Shown here: one piece after another, positions 57,474-64,000 of the stretch | Numbering within the stretch: the first letter of the stretch is position 1 | How the letters are laid out: each line of letters starts with the position of its first letter | From: Selaginella moellendorffii | Taxonomy: Eukaryota > Streptophyta > Lycopodiopsida > Selaginellales > Selaginellaceae | Length of the DNA: 64,000 bases | Assembly (NCBI RefSeq): GCF_000143415.4 | Contig: NW_003314268.1 | Span: 1,981,739-2,045,738 of the forward strand | Reading direction: 5' to 3' | Program-made: the position numbers and the translations under genes | The notes under the pieces: generated by a model | What the model saw: only the letters and a program-made list of their open reading frames with translations | Database searches by the model: none | Told to the model about the DNA's origin: nothing

Positions 57474-58296
57474 ATGACAACGCAAGGGGAGTTCGCAAGC
57501 TCTGTTTGTGTGGGGATTTTAGGAGGACTAGTGATTGCCAGCCTTCACGCACTGCTAGAGCATGCATGGTTCTATCTTCTCAAGACGCTGGAATCAAAGG
57601 CGCTAGTGGAGAGGCTTACAGCATCAATTCCAGTGAGCACCGAGAGCGCCGGCTACAGAATGGAGAGCTTCTGGGCTGTTGCTCTGCCGCCCATGCCCGT
57701 GGTTGCGATGGTGTTCTTGGCCAGGTGACGGTCATAGTGCCTTCACGGTCTGTAACTTGGTTCAGTGTTTCAGGAAAGGTTTCTTGGAGCGATGCCATTT
57801 CTCGTGGGACATTTGTGGCAGCTTCCTCTTCACCTGGACTGTCATGGTTCTTCACGACGCACACTCTTGGCTGGTGCACACGCTCCTCCACCGCTCCAAG
57901 AGCGCATACCGGAGGATCCACAGGCGGCACCACGACAACAGTGGCGAACTCACCGTCTTTGGCACCGCCTACGGCGACGCCCTGGAGATCGCATGCTGCA
58001 TCACCACTTTCTACTCCCTCGTCACCCTCTGGCTTTACCGCTTGCCGCAGTGGGATCCGCTCGCAATCTTGTTCCTCATGTGGTCCATGAACAATGTAGA
58101 CCTGATGGGACACTGTGGCTACCGCTTGCCTGCCTGGCTCTACGTCCCCGCGTCCCTGGGTGTGCTACTCACACCTCTGGCTCAGCGGCCACGGCACCAC
58201 TACATCCGCCACCTCGACCCCCGCTTCAATCGCTCCATCTGGGACAGAATGTCCGCCACCTTTCGTGACCAGCACCCCAAGCTCACTTGCTACTAG
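57474..58296 (+). CDS. Fatty acid hydroxylase superfamily membrane enzyme
   Basis: Two exons, joined FLA/RKGFLERC across a 57726-57770 intron. Membrane segments occur near the start (GILGGLVIASLHALL) and middle (GSFLFTWTVMVLHD, ITTFYSLVTLWLY). The di-iron histidine clusters are HTLLH, then HRRHH, then GHCGYRLP and a late HHYIRH, the pattern of the fatty acid hydroxylase/sterol desaturase superfamily (Pfam FA_hydroxylase). The substrate cannot be told from sequence; relatives include sterol C-4 oxidases, sphingolipid hydroxylases and CER1-type wax enzymes. The gene starts 39 bp after the EttA-type stop. Its TAG (58294-58296) overlaps the stop of the convergent XB3-like gene. Confidence 0.85.
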
Positions 58297-59867
58297 TATG
58301 CGACCTGGCTCACGAGAGTTATGCGCTCTATAGGCGTCCTGCAGAAGGGGCATGCTGGCGGCGGAGAGAATGGCATGGCGGGGTTGGGCTTGTTGTGGCA
58401 GCAGAGCGTGAGGATGCAACTCGCGCACATTTGGTGGCCACACTTGTGAAGCTCGATGTTGCACCGGTGCTCGAAACAGATGCAGCAGCAGCTGTCTGTG
58501 CTGGCCTTCTTGTCCTAAGATAATTGAAACGGATGAGTCTTCTTATAGCTATGGACGGCCACTAGAGTTACTCACTTGCTCCAATTGTTGGTCGTCATCA
58601 GTCATGATGGCATTGACGATCTCACTCTCAGCAGCACTCTTTCTGGGAGCCCGCCCCCTCGCCTGGTTGGCCTGCTCCAGCACCTTCTCGAGTAAGCTCC
58701 GGGTGTTTGTATCCAAAGCATTCATGAACTTGCACGGCGATGGCCACACCAAAGGCTCTGCAACGCTCGGATCCAAGAGCGCTGTGCAGGACGCGTTGTT
58801 GTGCTTTCTGGCAATCCCGTAAGCAGTGTAGCTGCAAACGAGAAACATGTCACAAGGCAGTGACGCGGAAACCCACAACATACCCGGTAACATCTCTCTG
58901 GCTGCGATCGGCTCCCCAGGCGAGTAGCTCTTGCACAGTCTCTAGAGAGCCCCCACGAGCAGCAAAATGCAGCGGGGTGCTTCCGTGGCCGGACCTGAGC
59001 AATTCAAGTTAAGTTGGCCAGTTCGTGAGTTGCGATGACAATTCAAAGGATAGTTCACCCATTGCCAGTGTTGCTGGTGGTGGCAGAAACCAGAGCTCCA
59101 CTGTCGAGCAGCAGCTGAAGCGCCCTCACATAGCCTCCCCTGGCGGCTAGGTGTAGTGCCGTGATACCTTTGGAGTCCCTCGTGTTGACAAACCTGACGA
59201 ATTTCCTGCATCCATGTCAATCAAGATTCTATTCTCTAGCTGCGGACAAGACAGACCACGACTCGGCAACTGGAGCACATTTCGCTGCCAACAGAATCCT
59301 GTGGATGCATTCGACGTGACCGGCTTTAGCAGCGTAGTGGAGGCAGGTTCTGGAATGAGATGTGTCAAACAAGAGCACCTGAAGATGAAGCAAGTCAGGG
59401 AGACGGGCACTGAAGGAAAGAAACGAGGAAGACGCTTGTGACATACATTCGCGCCATGCTGTAGGAGATAATCGACGCAGTCGTGCTTTCCCGACTTGGA
59501 GGCGAGCATGAGCGGAGTCTGCAAGCAGGCAAGGCAAAGCATATTGGTTTTTCTGGTAAGAGAGAGCGTCAGAGACACAAAGTACCTGTCCTCCATTGCA
59601 GCTGCTACAGTTGACGCTGGCTCCCTTGTGGATGAGCAGTGCAGCTACGTCGACTTGGCCCGCCATGGCCGCGACGTGCAGCGGAGTGAGGCGGCTGTGA
59701 AAGAAGAGCGCCTTGGTCACAAGCTTTGGCGACATGCTAGCGCTCTGTTCCACGGCCACGCAGTCGCCTTCCACGATGGCCGTGTACAGACGCCACCTCT
59801 GCCCATTGTCCTTGAGCATTGCGCATAGCTGCCAACTTGAGAGTCCACAGCCGTGGCTCTGGCCCAT
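58293..59867 (-). CDS. XB3/XBAT-like ankyrin-repeat RING ubiquitin ligase
   Basis: Starts MGQSHGCGLSS, an N-myristoylation/palmitoylation-type start as in rice XB3. Ankyrin repeats occupy several exons: RLTPLHVAAMAGQVDVAALL, QTPLMLASKSGKHDCVDYLL, RTCLHYAAKAGHVECIHRIL, GITALHLAARGGYVRALQLL, STPLHFAARGGSLETVQELL. A conserved plant block follows (VAEPLVWPSPCKFMNALD), then a C-terminal RING: CCICFEHRCNIEL, CGHQMCASC, CCHNKPNPAMP, ACPFCRTPIE. Family members ubiquitinate partners of receptor kinases (XA21 for XB3) or ACC synthases (XBAT32). The protein ends about 12 residues after the RING, shorter than XB3. A (CA)n run lies just upstream of the ATG at about 59875-59918. Confidence 0.93.
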
Positions 59868-59874
59868 ACTTGGT

Positions 59875-59918
<44 letters not shown>
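59875..59918. repeat. (CA)n microsatellite
   Basis: About 22 CA units a few bases upstream of the XB3-like ATG (GT on the coding strand), so probably within its 5' untranslated region or core promoter. Reading frames with Val-Cys repeats across it are artefacts. Confidence 0.9.
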
Positions 59919-59921
<3 letters not shown>

Positions 59922-60405
59922 CACACACACTCACTCACTCAAGCGCCGCTGGTGAGGCCATGGTTTCCCCTTCACATGAACACATGAACACATGAACAAT
60001 CTAGTTTTAACTAAACCAACTGTCTGGAACGAGTGACAGTTACGATAACCCTCCGGCATTCATTCCTTGTAGCCGCACACACTGCCTGCCAATCTGTATG
60101 GAGGACGACGCTACCTATAAAAGATGCTGGATAGAGGTGCATCCAGTACAAGGCGTGGAGGATGAGTTCCAGGTCCATGTAACTTCTCGTGCTCTAACGT
60201 TCTATCCTCCTTGCATCTCCTCCATTCTAACTAGATATACAGCACTCCTATACCACGACAAGCTTCAAACCAAGCAGCCACGCACGCACCTGCATTTAGA
60301 TGATTTTTAGTCGTCACTACGAGCAGCTGAAAAGAAAAGCCCTGCACAAAAGCAAAGAGGTTATAAGCCTGGAAACAATCGCATTTGCTTACCCGCGTGA
60401 TGGAG
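59919..60405. other. Intergenic between XB3-like and STOP1-like genes
   Basis: No coding signal. It contains three copies of CACATGAA in a row near 59975-59996. It holds the XB3-like upstream region and the STOP1-like 3' untranslated end. Confidence 0.55.
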
Positions 60406-62052
60406 CTACTCCGCGCGCTGCTGCTCATCCCCGCCAACGCTGCCTTGCTCCGCTGCTGCCGATGTTGAAGCCGATGCCGGAGACGCCTCCGCGATCTCGT
60501 GGAGAGGCAGCGCCGGCGTGTGGCCCTGGAACAAACTGATATGCCCCAGCAGCTTGTCCTTCCGGGAGAAGGTGGTGCCACACGAGCACTGCCACTTATC
60601 CCGGCCGCAGTGCTTCTCGTGCGTCTTGAGGTCCGCCACCACCGAGAACTTTTTGCTCTTGCACTTGCTGCAGGTGAGAGACTTTGGACAGTGGCTCCGC
60701 CGGTAGTGATTCTTGACGCACAGCACCGTCTTGAGCGGCTGGAACTTGCGGTGCTTCTTGTTCCTCTTGCATCCGGCGTACGGGCACGAGTAGCGCCTGG
60801 GCCGGAGCAGCGATGGATCCGTGGCAACCTTATCCGGCCTCGCCAGAGCAGCGGGCGACTTGTACTGCTCGCCGTGCCCGCGCATGTGCATTCTCAGGTT
60901 GGCGTCCCGCTTGAAACCTTTGCCACACTTGTCACAAAAGTGCGTGTGCTCCGCGAGGATCTCCACTGCGTTCATTTCCACGAGATCGTAGGAGCCAGGC
61001 ACAAGGTCCTCCGCGTCGCCGTCGTCGTCGTCGTCCCTGGACCCCGCCCCTGAGTCGCCGCAATCTTCCATCGCCGCCGGCGGGGGTGGTGGAGGTGGAG
61101 GTGGTGCTGCCGCTGCTGGGGGCGCCGCTGCCTCACTTTCTCTCTCCGCCACCACCACGGCCTTGCTCGCAAGTGGTGGATGATGGATGGCTTCCAGGTT
61201 GAAAGCGTGGGGCTGACAGGGCGAATCTTGCTGCTGCGGCGCCTGGGGCTGCTGCGGTTGCGGCTGCTGCTGGCGATGCTCCACCACCGGAAGTGGATTC
61301 CGGACGGCCGCGGCGGGAGTGGGAGCGGCCAGGGTGTTGAAGCCGAGTGGAGCACCCAATTGCATGTCGGGCAGCAGGCACGGCGAGGGCTGCGCGTTGG
61401 GAAGGACCCCAATGACGGCGAGAGCAAGCTGCGATATGTTGGAAGCGATCCGCGCGGCAGTCATGGCTGCATGGGCCTGGACGACACCGCCGTTGTGCTG
61501 GCTGGCCTGCGATAGCGAGTGAACCAGCGCCTGGAGCTGATCGGTCTTTTGCTCCAGTAGGGAGACAAGGGTGTAGTGCTGCTGCTGCTGGGGGTGGATG
61601 CCGCCACCACCACGGCCTTCTATTGGCGGGCTCCCGGGGGGACTGAGCTTGATCAGGTCTTCCATGAGGCCCTGGAGGACCTGCTGAGGGGCGGCGAGCT
61701 GGAGATTGTAGCCCTGCTGGCCGGCGGTGAGGAGGAAGCCCTGGTGGAGGAGATTCTGGAAGGCGTTTTGGGGAGCGGGCATCTGGTGGTGGAAATGCGG
61801 TTGATGCTGCGGCAGCGGCGGGGGCGGAGGCTGCTGGTGGTGGTGGTGGTGGTGATGGTGAGCCGGCGGCGGAGGGGCCTGGGGTTCTAGAGCTCCCAGA
61901 ATGGAGAATCCATGGCAGGTTGCCGCGGCCGCGGGGGATGCGTAGTGGCCAACAAGGGAGAGCTTTGGTGTCATACCTCCTCCTCCTCCTCTCGGGCTCT
62001 GCTGCTGCTGATGGACATCGCTCGGCGACGGCTGGTGGCTGGATTGCATCAT
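60406..62052 (-). CDS. STOP1-like C2H2 zinc-finger transcription factor
   Basis: Intronless, 548 codons from ATG 62052 ([18 protein letters not shown]). The N-terminal two-thirds is rich in His, Pro, Gln and Ala runs, with a conserved helical block ([20 protein letters not shown]). The four-finger region at about residues 370-510 is diagnostic: [20 protein letters not shown], then [55 protein letters not shown] and [24 protein letters not shown]1 controls proton and aluminium tolerance genes (malate transporters, pH regulation). Shares a 709-bp upstream region with the divergent Pumilio gene. Confidence 0.93.
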   Translation of the reverse strand: MMQSSHQPSPSDVHQQQQSPRGGGGGMTPKLSLVGHYASPAAAATCHGFSILGALEPQAPPPPAHHHHHHHHQQPPPPPLPQHQPHFHHQMPAPQNAFQNLLHQGFLLTAGQQGYNLQLAAPQQVLQGLMEDLIKLSPPGSPPIEGRGGGGIHPQQQQHYTLVSLLEQKTDQLQALVHSLSQASQHNGGVVQAHAAMTAARIASNISQLALAVIGVLPNAQPSPCLLPDMQLGAPLGFNTLAAPTPAAAVRNPLPVVEHRQQQPQPQQPQAPQQQDSPCQPHAFNLEAIHHPPLASKAVVVAERESEAAAPPAAAAPPPPPPPPPAAMEDCGDSGAGSRDDDDDGDAEDLVPGSYDLVEMNAVEILAEHTHFCDKCGKGFKRDANLRMHMRGHGEQYKSPAALARPDKVATDPSLLRPRRYSCPYAGCKRNKKHRKFQPLKTVLCVKNHYRRSHCPKSLTCSKCKSKKFSVVADLKTHEKHCGRDKWQCSCGTTFSRKDKLLGHISLFQGHTPALPLHEIAEASPASASTSAAAEQGSVGGDEQQRAE

Positions 62053-62761
62053 CCCTTGCGCGCGATCGCCTCTCCCAAATCCCTTGCAACCCTAATGGAA
62101 TGGCATTCCCCCTCTCGCCAAGCTACAGTAGCGGGGGAAAGTGTATCTATCAGGTGAAGTGAAAAGAAATTAAAAGCAGATGGGGCCTGGCCGAGCAACA
62201 CCAGCGCACGGGGCAGGCCGTACGGGGGAGGGGTGGTACTGGTACCAGTTGGGCAGGCAGGCAACACTTGTATCTCACTACTGGTGTGTATGGCGCCATT
62301 GCATTTACCCCATTTACCACCAGCACCACCAGTGTCCAGGGTCTAGCTAGGTACTCCCCCATTTCGTACTACCTCTGGGCATATTCCGCACCTTTCGGGA
62401 ATAATTATGCTAAAAGTCCAAGCTGAGCACCTTTTAGCATTGACCGCCGTTAGGGCATCCGCGGACGGCGGCATGACGGAGCTTGACGGCGCCGGCAGGG
62501 ATCTGGGCCGTTGCAGTGCCGATCGGACGGGCGCTGCCCGCATGCTCTCTCTGCTCTTGTTGTTATTGTGTTTGTCGCTCGCCCACGGAAGAGGCGGAGA
62601 GGCGAGAGGAGGAAGAAAAGAGAGGCGCGACATGGCCGCCGTGTGGAGAATTGGTTCCACATTTCTTGGGTGGTTCTTCCTTAGATAGATAGGCACTACT
62701 AGAGCTAGGCCGTGGCCGCGCGAGCTAGCTAGCAAGGCAAAGGGGGAAACTGGACAGAGAT
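62053..62761. promoter_or_regulatory. Divergent upstream region of STOP1-like and Pumilio genes
   Basis: 709 bp without coding signal. CAACCCTAA, close to a telo-box, lies at about 62084-62092, and short CACCAC-type repeats near 62320. Pumilio and STOP1 promoters probably share it. Confidence 0.45.
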
Positions 62762-64000
62762 ATGGCGACGGAGAGCCCTGTCAGGGTGCTGGCAGGGGGG
62801 CTGGGCGGGGACGGCGGCGGCATTAGGGCTCCATCCTCGAGTAGCAGCCGCGAGTGCGAGGAGCTCAATCTGCTGCTCCGGGAGCGATCGTCGGCGTCGC
62901 GGCTGGGGAATGCGCGGGGCGAGGTCCAGCTCCACCGCAGCGAGAGCGCCCCGCCCACCGTGGAGGGATCGCTGGGCGGCCTGCTGAGCCAATTGGGCCG
63001 GCTGGAGCTCCACGCTCACGCCCAGGATGGCGATCAGCTGCTGGATGTGGTGGAGGCGGAGCAGGAGCTCAGGTCAGACCCTGCTTATCTTGCTTACTAT
63101 CACTCGCATGTCAATCTGAATCCCCGTCTCCCACCGCCAGTAAAGTCGTGGGAGAATTGGCGCCTCGCCCAGCGCCTCAACCTTCGAAGCAAGCTTGTGT
63201 TTGACGACTCGAGCAGCTCCTCGCTCTTCTCCGCCAATCCGCACCCGCTGCATTCTTCGCTCCCCACGCACAGGGAAGACGACGATCTGCTGGACGAGGG
63301 AGAGGTCTCCTCGTCCTCCTTGGGACAGCAACACCACCATGTCATCCGCCACCTCCCCGCCACCACCACCACCGCCGCCGCCACCTTCACCGATGCCGAT
63401 GGACTCCCGGGCTTTGACATGGGACTTGGACGGCCCAAGAGCCTCGTCGATCTCATCCAGGTATTTGGGGGCCATCTTCTAGTTTGCAAAGCTGACGGAC
63501 TTGCTGATCACGCAGGAGGACTTCCCGAGGACGCCCTCTCCTGTTTACAACTTGTCCCGGCCCTCGAGCCGGGCAGCAAACGATGACGCGGGGGATGCCT
63601 CCCTGGACCTGCAACTCTTGCGTGAGCTTGGCTCTGGCATCGGCTCCCGCTCCGCCACCCCAATGCAGGTGCCCGTTCACGACGTTTATGCTTCTCCCTC
63701 CACCACCACCCTCAACCGGACACCTCCACCGGATGCAAGCGTGACAGTGGGAGAGGCAGCCGAGTCTAGTACCTCGTCGGAGCTTGCAGCTGCTCTTGCG
63801 GGATGCGTAACCATGAAATCCGACAACGCGGACGTTGTCGAGGAGGAGCAGCATCTGGAATTTCCCGAGCAGCAATTACGTGTGAAACAGCAGCACCAGC
63901 AGCCGCAAGCGCAGCATCATGGATCGCAGGCATATTCGCAGCAACAGCACCACCAAGCATACGGCAACGTCAAGTTTGGTGCCATTCCTCCTGGTGCCAA
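62762..64000 (+). CDS. Pumilio/PUF RNA-binding protein, N-terminal part
   Basis: Partial: continues beyond the window. Exon 1 (62762 to about 63460) has the plant Pumilio N-terminal (NABP) blocks: RECEELNLLLRERSSAS, HRSESAPPTVEGSLGGL, then DPAYLAYYHSHVNLNPRLPP and WENWRLAQRLNLR, and PKSLVDLIQ. A short intron (about 63461-63514) leads to EDFPRTPSPVYNLSRPSS. Gln/His-rich sequence follows. The eight C-terminal PUF repeats lie outside the window. Such proteins bind UGUA elements in mRNA 3' ends to repress translation; the block set is that of the Arabidopsis APUM1-6 group. Confidence 0.92.

Noticed and set aside
59717-59955. Frames with Val-Cys or Thr-His repeats at the XB3-like start
   Set aside because: Translation of a (CA)n microsatellite; the XB3-like ATG at 59867 lies after it.

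Overview
This window is nuclear DNA of a land plant with a very compact genome. Nearly every gene is cut by introns of about 45-60 bp, genes lie tens of bases apart, and the gene set is plant-specific (RGF and RALF peptides, phytocystatin, CHUP1-like, PHR2, STOP1-like, XB3-like, plastid L11, NFU, E-class PPR). This fits a lycophyte such as Selaginella moellendorffii best; the species is inferred, since no database was searched.

Layout. 1-3.5 kb: AT-rich, no convincing gene. 3.5-6.6 kb: an inverted pair of LEA2/NHL-like membrane proteins with a decayed third copy between them. 6.6-11.5 kb: an unrecognised coiled-coil protein, an E-class PPR protein, and divergently a group-B-type bZIP. 11.9-12.4 kb: a three-exon gene for a root meristem growth factor (RGF/GLV/CLEL) peptide, visible only after splicing. 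13.7-21.7 kb: CTP synthase, a trihelix-like protein, an At3g17950-like protein, MO25, and a KH+RING protein. 21.8-22.5 kb: remnant of a 5'-truncated gene.

22.5-35.6 kb is a transposon island. A young Ty3/gypsy chromovirus (24827-32380; 5-bp target duplication TACTT; LTRs about 1% different) is inserted into an older, related, opposite-strand element whose LTR is at 32932-35162. The young element's pol carries two apparent spliceosomal introns, one splitting the conserved integrase GQTERVN region. Its in-frame stops all look like C-to-T changes.

35.7-50.3 kb: ArgJ (arginine synthesis), CHUP1-like, plastid L11, NFU, cystatin with a legumain-inhibitor-like tail, RALF, CPBP protease, ARMC8, PHR2, and an unknown conserved-looking protein. 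50.3-64 kb: PDIL5-2-like, a glycine-rich-domain protein, a bacterial EttA-type ABC-F, a fatty-acid-hydroxylase-family enzyme, an XB3-like ankyrin/RING ligase, a STOP1-like zinc finger, and the 5' end of a Pumilio gene that runs off the window.

Functional themes. Several products are probably plastid proteins (ArgJ, L11, NFU, CPBP protease, EttA-type ABC-F). Two secreted peptide precursors (RGF, RALF) are present. Gene packing is extreme: one convergent pair overlaps at a shared CTAG, another has abutting stop codons, and one divergent pair has start codons 12 bp apart.
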